Source: Mesorhizobium sp. WSM4306
GTDB lineage: Bacteria > Pseudomonadota > Alphaproteobacteria > Rhizobiales > Rhizobiaceae
Length of the DNA stretch: 64,000 bases
Direction of reading: 5' to 3'
Assembly (NCBI RefSeq): GCF_007003975.1
Contig: NZ_VFTC01000012.1
Location: forward strand, 112,322 to 176,321
Part shown: piece after piece, positions 27,375-35,241 of the stretch
Numbering within the stretch: the first letter of the stretch is position 1
Layout of the letters: the number at the start of each line of letters is the position of its first letter
Position numbers and translations under genes: made by a program
The notes under the pieces: generated by a model
Databases searched by the model: none
Seen by the model: the letters and a program-made list of their open reading frames with translations, nothing else
What the model was told of the DNA's origin: nothing

Positions 27375-27644
27375 ATGAAAAAGCACGCGCTTATCCTTGC
27401 CGCCACTGGCATATCGCTGATGGCATTTACCGGCCTTGCCCGGGCGGATGACCATCTCGTCAACGCCCTTGACCATGGTCTCAGCCCCGACAGCCGTGCG
27501 TTCACGACCAACAAGGCCGGCCACAGCGGCGACCTCGCGCCGGGGCAGGGCAGCCCGTTTGCCGGTGAGGACACTAGGACACCGGCCACCGACACCGAAG
27601 CGGCGAACGATCATGCAAATGTGAAAGAGCGCCAAGCGAAGTGA
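27375..27644 (+). CDS. Small exported hydrophilic protein
   Basis: An 89-residue protein with a clear ribosome site (AAAGGAG) and signal peptide (MKKHALILAATGISLMAFTG, cleaved near ARA). The mature part is short, polar and rich in Asp, Ala and Thr, probably unstructured. It loosely resembles the mesorhizobial small secreted proteins at 54371 and 54910, but I cannot assign a family. About 100 bases before its start is GGAAT with CGTT 17 bases further on, one mismatch from the EcfG-type stress promoter. A terminator follows the gene. Confidence 0.7.
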   Translation: MKKHALILAATGISLMAFTGLARADDHLVNALDHGLSPDSRAFTTNKAGHSGDLAPGQGSPFAGEDTRTPATDTEAANDHANVKERQAK

Positions 27645-27651
27645 CAGGAAA

Positions 27652-27672
27652 CCCGCCGCGAGGGACGGCGGG
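27652..27672 (+). terminator. Stem-loop after the small exported-protein gene
   Basis: CCCGCCG at 27652-27658, a seven-base loop, and CGGCGGG at 27666-27672. It starts nine bases after the stop codon. The downstream T content is weak. Confidence 0.5.
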
Positions 27673-27724
27673 AACTCTTGTTCGTCCAATACGCCGCACC
27701 GCCAGTTGACCACTTTGGAGCCCA

Positions 27725-28201
27725 TCACGCCTGCGGTGGCGGCGGCGCCGGCGTCAGGCCGAACCGGCGCATCAGGTCCATGAGCCTGGCGCGGTCGGGC
27801 GGGCCACCGGCGCTGAAGATGGCGAAGGCCTCGCGAAAATAGTCCGGACCGATCGCCGCCGGCGTCACCACGCAAAGCACCTTGGCGTTCTCGGCGGTAT
27901 CGTTGTCGAAGCGGTGGACCGCACCGCGCGGAATGCACAGCGCCTGGCCAGGTCCGATATCGTGGCGGTGTCCGTCGACGGTCAGCGTCAGCACGCCTTC
28001 GATCCCGTACATCGTCTCTTCATAGTGGTCGTGGCTGTGTGCCGGGGCGGGCAGGCGCTGCGAGCCGGCGACCGTCAGTTCGAAGGCGGCGATGCTGCCG
28101 TTCGATTGGTCGCCGGTCAGCAGGAAGCGGATGGCAAGGCCGCCATGGCTGATTGTCTCCTCCGCAGGATTGACGCGAACCTGGCCGGTTTTGTCTAGCA
28201 T
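27725..28201 (-). CDS. Cupin-domain protein
   Basis: The 158 residues contain both cupin motifs: PAHSHDHYEETMYGIEGVLTLTVDG (His-x3-His type metal ligands and Glu) and PGQALCIPRGAVHRFDN (Pro-Gly and final His). It is a single-domain cupin of about usual length with a C-terminal helical tail. The metal and substrate are unknown; small cupins like this include dioxygenases and binding proteins. AGGAGG lies before the ATG. It is divergent from the MarR regulator, with a paired operator between them, so the regulator very likely controls it. Confidence 0.88.
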   Translation of the reverse strand: MLDKTGQVRVNPAEETISHGGLAIRFLLTGDQSNGSIAAFELTVAGSQRLPAPAHSHDHYEETMYGIEGVLTLTVDGHRHDIGPGQALCIPRGAVHRFDNDTAENAKVLCVVTPAAIGPDYFREAFAIFSAGGPPDRARLMDLMRRFGLTPAPPPPQA

Positions 28202-28216
28202 TCCATCCTCCTATGT

Positions 28217-28256
28217 GGTAAATCGAATTTACCGAAATGAGTAAACTCAATTTACC
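28217..28256. promoter_or_regulatory. Paired MarR-type operator
   Basis: GGTAAATCGAATTTACC (28217-28233) is a perfect inverted repeat with a three-base centre. GTAAACTCAATTTACC (28241-28256) is a second, similar one with arms GTAAA and TTTAC. They fill the 58-base gap between the divergent cupin and MarR genes, the right site touching the MarR start. Confidence 0.8.
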
Positions 28257-28259
28257 ATA

Positions 28260-28721
28260 GTGTCAATGCCGCCCCCCACGGAAGATCCACCAAGGAAGCC
28301 ACCGTTGATCGGTGCGCTGCTGCGCGTGCCGGCCATGGCCATTCACCGCAAACTGATCCGGGATCTGAAGGCCTCGGGTTTCGAGGACCTCAGCCCGCCG
28401 CATATGGCGGTGATCCAATATCCCGGCCCTGATGGCCTTCGGCCGAGCGCGCTTGCCGAGCGCGCCGGGATGAGCAAGCAGGCGATGAACCAGTTGCTCA
28501 AGACGTTGGAAGCGATGGGCTACATCACCCGCTCGGCGGCGCCCGATGAGAGCGGCGGGACCATTGTCCATTTCACCGACCGCGGGCGCGCCGCCTACCA
28601 GAAGATGGCCGACATCTTGCTGGACGTCGAGCGCGAATGGGCCGAGGAGCTTGGGCAGAAGCGTTTCACCGAGCTGAAAACACTGCTCGGCGACCTCTGG
28701 GACACGCCGCTCATTCGTTGA
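28260..28721 (+). CDS. MarR family transcriptional regulator
   Basis: 153 residues from GTG at 28260 (ATG at 28266 also possible, two codons shorter). The winged helix-turn-helix is clear: LSPPHMAVIQY, LRPSALAERAGMSKQAMNQLLKTLEAMGYITR, then the wing with GGTIVHFTDRGRAAYQKM. No strong ribosome site is visible and the start lies against the operator, so the message may be nearly leaderless. It should repress itself and the cupin gene. The ligand is unknown. Confidence 0.88.
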   Translation: MSMPPPTEDPPRKPPLIGALLRVPAMAIHRKLIRDLKASGFEDLSPPHMAVIQYPGPDGLRPSALAERAGMSKQAMNQLLKTLEAMGYITRSAAPDESGGTIVHFTDRGRAAYQKMADILLDVEREWAEELGQKRFTELKTLLGDLWDTPLIR

Positions 28722-28723
28722 GC

Positions 28724-29335
28724 TCAGACCGGCTTCGCCTTCTCGAACCGCGCCCCATAGTGATAGGGCGGCACCTCGACCAGTTTAACAAGCTTCAGGC
28801 CGCCGGCTTCGGCATCCGCGATGGTCTGTCGCGGCGACAGCCTGAGTTCGGTTCGCGGGCCGCGCGGCTCGCCCAACACCGTGGTCGTCTCGCGCGGGTG
28901 CTGGTGCCAGTTGACGATGGCAAAATATCCGCCGGGAGCGAGCGCTTCGTGCACGGCACGTGCCAGCCGCGGCCGGTCGGGCACGCCGTGGAAGGCGTTG
29001 GCCATGAAGACGAAGTCAACTGGCCGGGACACCAGGCTCGCGAGTTCGTAGGCGTCGCCGGCGACGAATTCGCAATTGGCCACGCCGGCGTCGGTCAGCC
29101 GGCGTTGCGCGGCCTCCAGCTGGTCGGCGTCGATGTCTATGGCGATGACACGGCGGGCGACCGTGGCGATCGGCAGCGTAAACCAGCCGTCGCCGCAGCA
29201 GAGGTCGACTACCTCTATGCCCGGCTCCAGCCCAGTTGCCGCAAGCACGGCGGCGGGATCCGGCCACAGCGCCTCCCACCAGCCGCTCGACGGCATCTCG
29301 GTGCCCTGGAAGAAACCGGGGATGGCGCTGGTCAT
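28724..29335 (-). CDS. Class I SAM-dependent methyltransferase
   Basis: The 203-residue protein has VVDLCCGDGWFTLPIA (motif I, the SAM-binding glycine loop), VIAIDIDADQLEAA (acidic end of beta-2), VDFVFMANAFHGV and ALAPGGYFAIVNWH. It is a stand-alone Rossmann-fold methyltransferase for a small molecule, substrate unknown. It ends two bases from the MarR stop, on the opposite strand. Relatives are often annotated only as methyltransferase domain proteins. Confidence 0.85.
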   Translation of the reverse strand: MTSAIPGFFQGTEMPSSGWWEALWPDPAAVLAATGLEPGIEVVDLCCGDGWFTLPIATVARRVIAIDIDADQLEAAQRRLTDAGVANCEFVAGDAYELASLVSRPVDFVFMANAFHGVPDRPRLARAVHEALAPGGYFAIVNWHQHPRETTTVLGEPRGPRTELRLSPRQTIADAEAGGLKLVKLVEVPPYHYGARFEKAKPV

Positions 29336-29417
29336 GGTCGGGTCGGGTCCGCTGGTGCGCTATCCGACCTTAGCGCAGGCCGATCTTCGGGGGGAGTGCA
29401 GCGAGGTACGATGCCAA

Positions 29418-29447
29418 AGAAAAAGGCCGGCGAAACGCCGGCCTTTT
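29418..29447. terminator. Terminator downstream of ndk
   Basis: AAAGGCCGGCG, loop AAA, CGCCGGCCTTTT form a long GC stem with A and T runs on either side. It lies 24 bases past the ndk stop, read on the minus strand. Confidence 0.88.
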
Positions 29448-29470
29448 GAATGCATTCCGTTCCTATCGGC

Positions 29471-29893
29471 TCAGCCGACGATCTCGGTATCCGAGAACCA
29501 GTACTTGATCTCTTCGGCGGCGGTTTCCGGCGCGTCGGAGCCGTGCACCGAGTTCTCGCCGATCGACAGCGCGTGCACCTTGCGGATGGTGCCCTCGGCG
29601 GCGTTGGCCGGGTTGGTGGCGCCCATCACTTCGCGGTTCCTGGCAATGGCGTTTTCGCCTTCCAGCACCTGCACAATGGTCGGCGCCGACGACATGAATT
29701 CCACCAGCTCGCCAAAGAACGGGCGATCCTTGTGGACGGCGTAGAAGCCTTCTGCCTCACGGCGGCTCATCCACACACGGCGCGAGGCGATGACGCGCAG
29801 GCCGGCCTCTTCCAGCATCCTGGTGATGGCGCCGGTGAGGTTGCGCCGGGTCGCGTCCGGCTTGATCATGGAAAAGGTGCGTTCGATCGCCAT
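29471..29893 (-). CDS. ndk: Nucleoside diphosphate kinase
   Basis: The 140 residues begin [20 protein letters not shown], with [20 protein letters not shown] and the catalytic segment [20 protein letters not shown], in which His carries the phosphate. Length and motifs match Ndk exactly. It transfers the gamma phosphate of ATP to other NDPs in the cytoplasm. AAGGA precedes the ATG, and the leader contains a 20-base tandem duplication. Confidence 0.97.
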   Translation of the reverse strand: MAIERTFSMIKPDATRRNLTGAITRMLEEAGLRVIASRRVWMSRREAEGFYAVHKDRPFFGELVEFMSSAPTIVQVLEGENAIARNREVMGATNPANAAEGTIRKVHALSIGENSVHGSDAPETAAEEIKYWFSDTEIVG

Positions 29894-29904
29894 TGGTCGT
29901 CCTT

Positions 29905-29944
29905 GTGATGAAGAGAGGAATTGGGTGATGAAGAGTGGAATTGG
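29905..29944. repeat. 20-bp tandem duplication in the ndk leader
   Basis: GTGATGAAGAGAGGAATTGG and GTGATGAAGAGTGGAATTGG follow one another directly, differing at one base. They start 11 bases upstream of the ndk start codon. Confidence 0.9.
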
Positions 29945-30090
29945 GAGTGGCGGGCTCTATACAAGCCGCTCGGTCCATTGCCAAGGGGAGGCGCCAACGA
30001 TGCGCCTGGCAGCGCTGTTCGGCCGCGGCGAGACGTTGGACGGCTCTCCGGGTTGAGGTACTATCTCCGAAGGAGGTCGGTTGGCGGAAA

Positions 30091-30291
30091 ATGAGCTGGC
30101 ACGATCGCAGGCCTGGAGACATCAAGGCAATCCTGCTGATGCTTGCCGTCTTCGGCGGCCTTGTCGCTGCGATGCTGCTCGGGCTCGGCAAGAACACGAA
30201 CTTCGGCTTCGGCCCGGAATGGCAATGTACCCCGATTGCAAAGGGCGACCCGATCTGTGTCAAGCTCATCCCCAAGGATCAGGCGAAGTGA
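30091..30291 (+). CDS. Small single-pass membrane protein
   Basis: From the ATG at 30091 it reads 66 residues: a short cytoplasmic head MSWHDRRPGDIKA, one membrane helix ILLMLAVFGGLVAAMLLGLG, and a periplasmic tail with two cysteines (QCTPIAK and ICVKLIP). Longer in-frame starts exist upstream but lack protein-like sequence. An AAGGAGG at 30070-30076 lies about 14 bases before the ATG, rather far; GGCGG is nearer. I recognise no family, though the length and one-helix plan are common for small rhizobial membrane proteins. Confidence 0.6.
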   Translation: MSWHDRRPGDIKAILLMLAVFGGLVAAMLLGLGKNTNFGFGPEWQCTPIAKGDPICVKLIPKDQAK

Positions 30292-30297
30292 CCGCCA

Positions 30298-30933
30298 TTA
30301 CCGCCTGATCACCACCGGCGGCCGCCGCCGCTCCCAGCCCTCGCGCTCTAGCGTCGGCACATCATGCTCCTCGCTGGGATAGCCAAGGCAGAAATAGCCG
30401 ATGAGCGTCCATTCGGGCGGCGTGTCGAGGATTGCGGCCATCTCGGCCGCATCGAGGATCGACACCCAGCCCATGCCGATGCCTTCTGCCCGCGCCGCCA
30501 GCCACAGCGTGTGCACTGCCATCACGGCCGAGTAGTCGATGGTCGCCGGCATGGTCATGCGGCCGAGCCCGTGGCCCTGTTCCGTCGTGCGGTCGGCGAA
30601 AACCGCGAACTGGCAGGGTGCTTCGTTGAGACCGGCAAGCTTCAGCCGGGCATAGAGCGCTGCGCGCTCGCCCGAAAAACATGTGAGCGCCTCGGCATTG
30701 CAGCGCTCGAAAGAGTCTCTCACGGCTGCACGCCGTTCGGCGCTCTCGACCACCACGAAGCGCCACGGCTGGCTGAGCCCGACGGACGGAGCGATGCTGG
30801 CAATCTCCAGCAGCCGTTCCAGCGTCCCTTCGGGTAAAGCCGTCCGCTCGAAGCGCCGCACATCCCTGCGCCAGCGCAGCAACGTGACGAGCCCGGCGCG
30901 GAAATCGTCGGTGAAATTGGGGGGTGGTGGCAT
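30298..30933 (-). CDS. bluB: 5,6-dimethylbenzimidazole synthase
   Basis: A 211-residue flavin nitroreductase-fold protein with the BluB features: LLRWRRDVRRFERTALPEG, IASIAPSVGLSQPWRFV, TIDYSAVMAVHTLWLAARAE and GIGMGWVSILD. BluB uses O2 to cut reduced FMN and form the lower ligand of vitamin B12; in rhizobia it is known to be needed for symbiosis. No cobalamin riboswitch is visible upstream: the 90 bases before its start hold the heptanucleotide hairpin. It follows a GST gene on the same strand. Confidence 0.93.
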   Translation of the reverse strand: MPPPPNFTDDFRAGLVTLLRWRRDVRRFERTALPEGTLERLLEIASIAPSVGLSQPWRFVVVESAERRAAVRDSFERCNAEALTCFSGERAALYARLKLAGLNEAPCQFAVFADRTTEQGHGLGRMTMPATIDYSAVMAVHTLWLAARAEGIGMGWVSILDAAEMAAILDTPPEWTLIGYFCLGYPSEEHDVPTLEREGWERRRPPVVIRR

Positions 30934-30954
30934 GGCGATCGGGGGGCTTTTGTT

Positions 30955-31017
30955 GGGAATAGGCAGTAGGCAGTAGGGAATACAGCGCGGAGACCCTATT
31001 GCCTACTGCCTATTCCC
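30955..31017. repeat. Long hairpin built from heptanucleotide repeats
   Basis: GGGAATAGGCAGTAGGCA (30955-30972) and TGCCTACTGCCTATTCCC (31000-31017) are perfect inverse complements; GTAGGG and CCCTAT extend the stem with one mismatch around a 15-base loop. Each arm is a run of heptamers of the type GGGAATA, GGCAGTA, GGCAATA. It lies between the GST stop and the bluB start. Confidence 0.9.
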
Positions 31018-31023
31018 TAATTC

Positions 31024-31722
31024 CTAGGCGGCTGCAGCCGCCTCCACCGTACGGCCGAGGCCGCCATGGAGGTCGAGGCAGCGTTCGAACCACTGCGCAA
31101 CGATGTCGCTGTCGTCGAGCAAGCGGTAGGGCGAGGTGATGCGTGCCCATTGCAGCGCGCCAAAGACGATGTAGTCGGCATAGAGCGGCGACGCGCCACC
31201 GATGAATGGCTGATAGCCGAGCATCGAGCGTAGCGGCTCCAGCGCGGCGCGGAAGCCGGCAAGCCCGGCATCGCGGGCCGCCGTCACCGCTTCCAGTGGT
31301 TTGCCGAAGCGCTGCTCGCGGCTGGCGCGGAAATAGGCGGCGTTCTCGTCGTCCTGCATGGCGTGGATGTCGAGCAGAGCGGCCGTGGTGACATAGGGAT
31401 GGATGGTGAACTGCGACCAGCGCTCGATGAAACGCGCCATCGCCTTGCCGCCGTCGCCGGCAAAAAGCGTCGGCCGCTCGGGATAGGTCTCATCCAGATA
31501 AAGCGCGATAGCGAAGGAATCGGCCACCACACGAGCGCCGTCGCGGATCACCGGCACGGTCTTCGAGATGCCGCCCTCGACCCTGGGCACGTCGAGAAAG
31601 CGGGTCGGCAGGCTGGATCTGTCCAGACTTTTATGTGCAAGCGCCATGGCAATCTTCCAGCAATGCGGGCTGAACGGACGGGTCGTGTCGCGTCCGACGA
31701 GTTCATACAACAGAATGGTCAT
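31024..31722 (-). CDS. Glutathione S-transferase family protein
   Basis: 232 residues, with an N-terminal thioredoxin fold (LLYELVGRDTTRPFSPHCWKI, SKTVPVIRDGARVVADSFAI) and C-terminal helices (PFIGGASPLYADYIVFGALQW). The FSPHCWK start and the DSFAIALYLDETYP segment resemble the beta-etherase/LigE-like and related GST branches more than the GST at 20342. Reaction unknown. It shares strand with bluB downstream; the heptamer hairpin starts at its stop codon and may end its transcript. Confidence 0.85.
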   Translation of the reverse strand: MTILLYELVGRDTTRPFSPHCWKIAMALAHKSLDRSSLPTRFLDVPRVEGGISKTVPVIRDGARVVADSFAIALYLDETYPERPTLFAGDGGKAMARFIERWSQFTIHPYVTTAALLDIHAMQDDENAAYFRASREQRFGKPLEAVTAARDAGLAGFRAALEPLRSMLGYQPFIGGASPLYADYIVFGALQWARITSPYRLLDDSDIVAQWFERCLDLHGGLGRTVEAAAAA

Positions 31723-31792
31723 TGGCGGCTGCGTCCTCGCGGTCTAATTAGGCGCCAGCGGTTGAAGCGGAACTCGTCGGCGGGAAGGAAAG

Positions 31793-32305
31793 ATGAAACA
31801 GCATTTCATGATGTTTGCGGCCTACAATCAATGGGCCAATGGCCGCATCTACGATGCCGTCGCCGCGCTTGACGAAGAAGAGTTCAACCGCGACGTCGGC
31901 GCGTTTTTCGGCTCGATAATGGGCACCCTCAACCATCTGCTTGCCACCGACCGCATCTGGATGAAACGCTTCACCGGCGAGGGCGACGCACCGGCAAAGC
32001 TCGACGCCATCCTGCACCGCGCTTTGCCTGGCCTCCGGCTGGCGCGCGAGGCCGAGGACAGGCGGATCGTCGACTGGGTCGGCGGTCTGACTGAAAAGGC
32101 CTTGTCCGGCCGCTTCTCCTACATGACCGTTTCCGACATGCGCACCGTCTCGCAGCGGCTGGCGCCGGCGCTGGCCCACGTCTTCAACCATCAGACCCAT
32201 CACCGCGGCCAGGCGCACGCCATCCTGACCATTCTTGGCCGGCCTTCGGTGCAGCTGGATCTGGCGTTTTTCCAGCGCACCGACGAAGGCCGCGCCTACG
32301 CCTGA
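31793..32305 (+). CDS. DinB-family protein
   Basis: 170 residues with the DinB plan: FMMFAAYNQWANGRIYDAVA as first helix, MGTLNHLLATDRIWMKRF with the first His ligand, and HVFNHQTHHRGQAHAIL with the other two. Length and motif order match the DinB/DUF664-type metal-binding bundle. It is divergent from the GST at 31722 with 70 bases between. It is only distantly similar to the DinB protein at 18495, so not a recent duplicate. Activity unknown. Confidence 0.88.
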   Translation: MKQHFMMFAAYNQWANGRIYDAVAALDEEEFNRDVGAFFGSIMGTLNHLLATDRIWMKRFTGEGDAPAKLDAILHRALPGLRLAREAEDRRIVDWVGGLTEKALSGRFSYMTVSDMRTVSQRLAPALAHVFNHQTHHRGQAHAILTILGRPSVQLDLAFFQRTDEGRAYA

Positions 32306-32333
32306 TGCACCTTCCAGCAATCCGAGTGGTAGA

Positions 32334-32359
32334 TTGCTCAAATTTAAAAATTTGAGCAA
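32334..32359. promoter_or_regulatory. Perfect 26-bp AT-rich palindrome
   Basis: TTGCTCAAATTT and AAATTTGAGCAA are perfect 12-base arms around AA. It lies 28 bases after the DinB stop and about 175 bases before the next gene. It could be an operator or a weak terminator; the A/T core favours protein binding. Confidence 0.55.
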
Positions 32360-32534
32360 GTTCGTCTAAATTCTTCTTGCCGCAGCGTAGAGATTAAAAA
32401 CCACGACTCTTCATATGCACAAAAGCTAAAGAAACCAAAACACCGCTCTCCGCGTATCTTATCGAAAAAGAACGAGCGCGTTTAAATCTGCGAGTGCTGA
32501 AATGCGAAAATAGAAAACCACACAGGAGAGTGTT

Positions 32535-33110
32535 ATGGCCAGTATCGTAAAGAGAATCGCCAGCACATTGGCGAGTGGTGCAATCATCGTTATTCTCGCC
32601 ATGCCTGCGAACGCCCAAAGCGTCGGGCTTGGTGGACTTGGCGGCGTATCCGTCGGCGGAAACAGAGCCGACGCCAATGCGGGCGGGCCAAATGGAGCTG
32701 ACGCAAATGCATCTTTCGGCGGTAGCAGAACCAGTGCCAACGTTTCGATCGGCGGCACAAATGGCGCCGATGGGACTGCCACCATCGGCGGCAGCAGTTC
32801 CACAGCTACGGCATCCATCGGTGGCACCAACGGCGCTGGAGCAAATGCAAGTTTGGGCAACGGCACCAACAGCGCCGTCGGCGTGACGCTCGGCGGCACG
32901 AGCGCCAATGTTGGAGTTGGAACGCCAGGGGTTCCTGGCACCCTCGGCACTGCGGCAACTGCCACCACGCCGGCTATGCCGGGCGTCGTTGCCAGCATGT
33001 CGGCCAGCCAGCTGACACGCTTGAAGAAGCGCTGCATCGATGTGCTCAGCAGCGAGGGCACCTACGACAGCGACCTGCGGCAGCTCTGCCTGATGATCTC
33101 CCGTCGCTGA
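32535..33110 (+). CDS. Exported Gly/Ala/Asn-rich repeat protein
   Basis: 191 residues with an AGGAGAG ribosome site and signal peptide (ASGAIIVILAMPANAQS). Residues about 30-130 are imperfect repeats of the form SIGGTNGADGTATIGGSSS, each about 18 residues, alternating hydrophobic and small polar residues as in beta-helix or beta-roll proteins. The C-terminal 40 residues are different: SASQLTRLKKRCIDVLSSEG, then a second Cys in RQLCLMI, an alpha-helical Cys pair. Such proteins occur in rhizobia but have no known role. A strong terminator follows. Confidence 0.75.
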   Translation: MASIVKRIASTLASGAIIVILAMPANAQSVGLGGLGGVSVGGNRADANAGGPNGADANASFGGSRTSANVSIGGTNGADGTATIGGSSSTATASIGGTNGAGANASLGNGTNSAVGVTLGGTSANVGVGTPGVPGTLGTAATATTPAMPGVVASMSASQLTRLKKRCIDVLSSEGTYDSDLRQLCLMISRR

Positions 33111-33222
33111 GACGGGTTTCGCCGGGAGTGTCGAACCAGCCGTGAGGCTTTACGGCACTCTCCTACTGCATGCCCCGGGCTTCCCGAGGACATGCGCTGA
33201 CGAGAAGCCTCCGGCCAGTCGG

Positions 33223-33252
33223 AAAGCCCGCCACGCGAGTGGGGGGCTTTTT
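33223..33252 (+). terminator. Rho-independent terminator after the repeat protein gene
   Basis: AAAGCCCGCCAC, loop GCGA, GTGGGGGGCTTTTT: a 12-bp stem with one G-G mismatch followed by a T run, about 110 bases after the stop codon. Confidence 0.85.
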
Positions 33253-33370
33253 GTGGCCGCCGGCATCTTCACGGTTTCGACGGGCTGTTAACCACATTAC
33301 AATTGAAGGCAAGGTTTTAGGGTTTCATTTGTGTTCCTACTGCAAAGTGGCGGACACGGTGGAGAATGGC

Positions 33371-34159
33371 ATGCGGATCGATCTGTCGCCCACGAGTTGG
33401 GGCAGGGTCATTGTGGTCACAGTTGTCGGCACGGCGATCTGTATCGCGGCTGCCTTCTTCGTCGATTCCTACAATTTTCCGTCGCTGTCGCCTGATGCGT
33501 TGCGCTGGGCGCAACTCACCGACCTGTTGCTGCCGCTTGTGCTGGGTGGATCGTTCTTTTCTTTCCTGATGTGCAAGATGCGCCAGCTGGCCATCGCCCA
33601 GAAAGAGCTGAGCATCGTCGCGGCGACCGACAGCCTGACGGCGGTGTTCAACCGCGGCGCGTTTTCAATGCTGGTCGAAGCCTATCTCGACCAGGCACGC
33701 AGCCAGGCCGTCGTCAATGCCGGCGCCCTGCTGATCGTCGACGCCGACCATTTCAAGACCATCAACGATCGACTGGGTCACGATTGCGGCGATCAGGCGC
33801 TGAAGCTGATTGCCGAGACGATCAAGGCCCAGCTGCGCGGCGCCGACATTGTCGGACGCATCGGCGGCGAGGAGTTCGCCGTTTTCCTGCCCGGCGCCGA
33901 CCCGTCGCAGTCCTGGCTGGTCGCCGAGGGGATCCGGCGGCGCATCCGCGAGGTCGAATTTGCCCCGGGTGGACGACCTTGTCCGCTCTCGGTGAGCATC
34001 GGCGGCGTCGCCTTCAGCGGGCCCACCACCTATGCCGATATGTTCCTGACGGCCGACCGGCACCTCTACAAGGCCAAGTCGAACGGGCGCGACCAGGTCA
34101 GTTTTGAGACAACCGGGCCGCGCGGCCTGCTGACCGGCGATCCGGCAACGTTCCATTGA
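33371..34159 (+). CDS. Membrane-anchored diguanylate cyclase (GGDEF domain)
   Basis: The ATG at 33371, with GGAG eight bases upstream, gives 262 residues. Two membrane helices (VIVVTVVGTAICIAAAFFV; LLLPLVLGGSFFSFLMC) flank a short periplasmic loop. The GGDEF domain starts at about residue 85: ATDSLTAVFNRGAF, LLIVDADHFKTINDRLGHDCGD, and the active-site GGEEF at 165-169. An RxxD inhibitory site (RGAD) sits five residues before it, so product inhibition by c-di-GMP is expected. No sensor domain is seen beyond the small loop. It should raise c-di-GMP and so favour exopolysaccharide and sessile growth. Confidence 0.92.
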   Translation: MRIDLSPTSWGRVIVVTVVGTAICIAAAFFVDSYNFPSLSPDALRWAQLTDLLLPLVLGGSFFSFLMCKMRQLAIAQKELSIVAATDSLTAVFNRGAFSMLVEAYLDQARSQAVVNAGALLIVDADHFKTINDRLGHDCGDQALKLIAETIKAQLRGADIVGRIGGEEFAVFLPGADPSQSWLVAEGIRRRIREVEFAPGGRPCPLSVSIGGVAFSGPTTYADMFLTADRHLYKAKSNGRDQVSFETTGPRGLLTGDPATFH

Positions 34160-34301
34160 GAGGGTCGGAGCGGGCCTGATCAGCCGGATCGCTGCAACGC
34201 CGACCTGATATAGCGCGGTGGAGCTGTTACCGTCCACGATGTCGACTGCAGCGGCGCCTCATTCCTTGTCCCTTGTCGCGAGCGCCTGAATCTGCCGGTT
34301 C

Positions 34302-35210
34302 ATGGCGCGGCCCGTCAACAATCCGTTCATCCCTTGGCCATTAATCTCTGCCGAACCAATCTTCGGCTACAACGAGGGCAGGGTGTCGGATCTCGTAGAC
34401 CTCAAGGCGGTGCTGGTGATCGCGCTTATCTTCATTCCGCTGGAGCGGCTATTGCCGCTGCATGCGGAGCAATCATCGACGCGCCGGCATTGGCTGAACG
34501 ACGTCGTCTACCTCTTGTTCAACGGCATTATCATCAAGATCGGCCTGCTCATCGTGATCGGCACAGCCATGCTGGTGCTCCACCAGTTTGTTCCGGCCGG
34601 GCTTACGCAGGCGGTGCAGTCGCAGCCGGTCTGGCTGCAGGCGGTGGAGGTTCTGGTGCTGGCCGATACCGGCTTCTACCTGGCGCATCGCGCCTTTCAC
34701 GCCATCCCGTTCCTGTGGCGCTTCCATTCGATCCACCACAGCATCGAGGAGATGGATTGGCTGGCCGCGCACCGCGTCCATCCTGTCGACCAGATCCTGA
34801 CCAAATCGGCCTCGTTCGTGCCGGTCTTCGCGCTCGATTTCTCGAGCACCGCCATACTGATCTTCACGCTGATCTATCAGTGGCAGTCGCTGTTCATCCA
34901 TTCCAACACGCGTATCAAGGTCGGACCGTTGAAATGGCTTCTCGCGTCACCGCAGTTTCATCATTGGCATCATGCCAATGAGCGGGAAGCCTGGGACAAG
35001 AATTTCGCCGGGCAGCTGCCTTTGCTCGACATGCTGGGAGGCACGTTGTTCATGCCCGACAGGATGCCGCAGAAATACGGCACCGATGACCCGGTCCCGC
35101 CGCTCTATCATCAGCAGCTTGCCTATCCGTTTGTCGGCAGCACCGAACAGCTCGCGCAAGCTGCAAGGCTGGCCGAAGCCGCACCTACGTCGGCCGGCAA
35201 GTCCGATTGA
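34302..35210 (+). CDS. Sterol desaturase / fatty acid hydroxylase family protein
   Basis: 302 residues with several membrane helices and the eight-histidine di-iron pattern: HRAFH (129-133), HSIHH (142-146), HRVH (157-160) and HHWHH (220-224). These are the ligands of the fatty-acid hydroxylase superfamily. The enzyme would hydroxylate or desaturate a lipid at the inner membrane with O2; in rhizobia, members act on ornithine lipids, hopanoids or carotenoids, but the sequence does not tell which. It stands alone between the diguanylate cyclase and a convergent DUF982 gene. Confidence 0.9.
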   Translation: MARPVNNPFIPWPLISAEPIFGYNEGRVSDLVDLKAVLVIALIFIPLERLLPLHAEQSSTRRHWLNDVVYLLFNGIIIKIGLLIVIGTAMLVLHQFVPAGLTQAVQSQPVWLQAVEVLVLADTGFYLAHRAFHAIPFLWRFHSIHHSIEEMDWLAAHRVHPVDQILTKSASFVPVFALDFSSTAILIFTLIYQWQSLFIHSNTRIKVGPLKWLLASPQFHHWHHANEREAWDKNFAGQLPLLDMLGGTLFMPDRMPQKYGTDDPVPPLYHQQLAYPFVGSTEQLAQAARLAEAAPTSAGKSD

Positions 35211-35241
35211 TCTTTTCGCCGACCAGGTTTGATCCGCCATC

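Noticed and set aside
30934..31020. Cobalamin riboswitch before bluB
   Set aside because: I looked for the B12-box and found only the heptamer hairpin.
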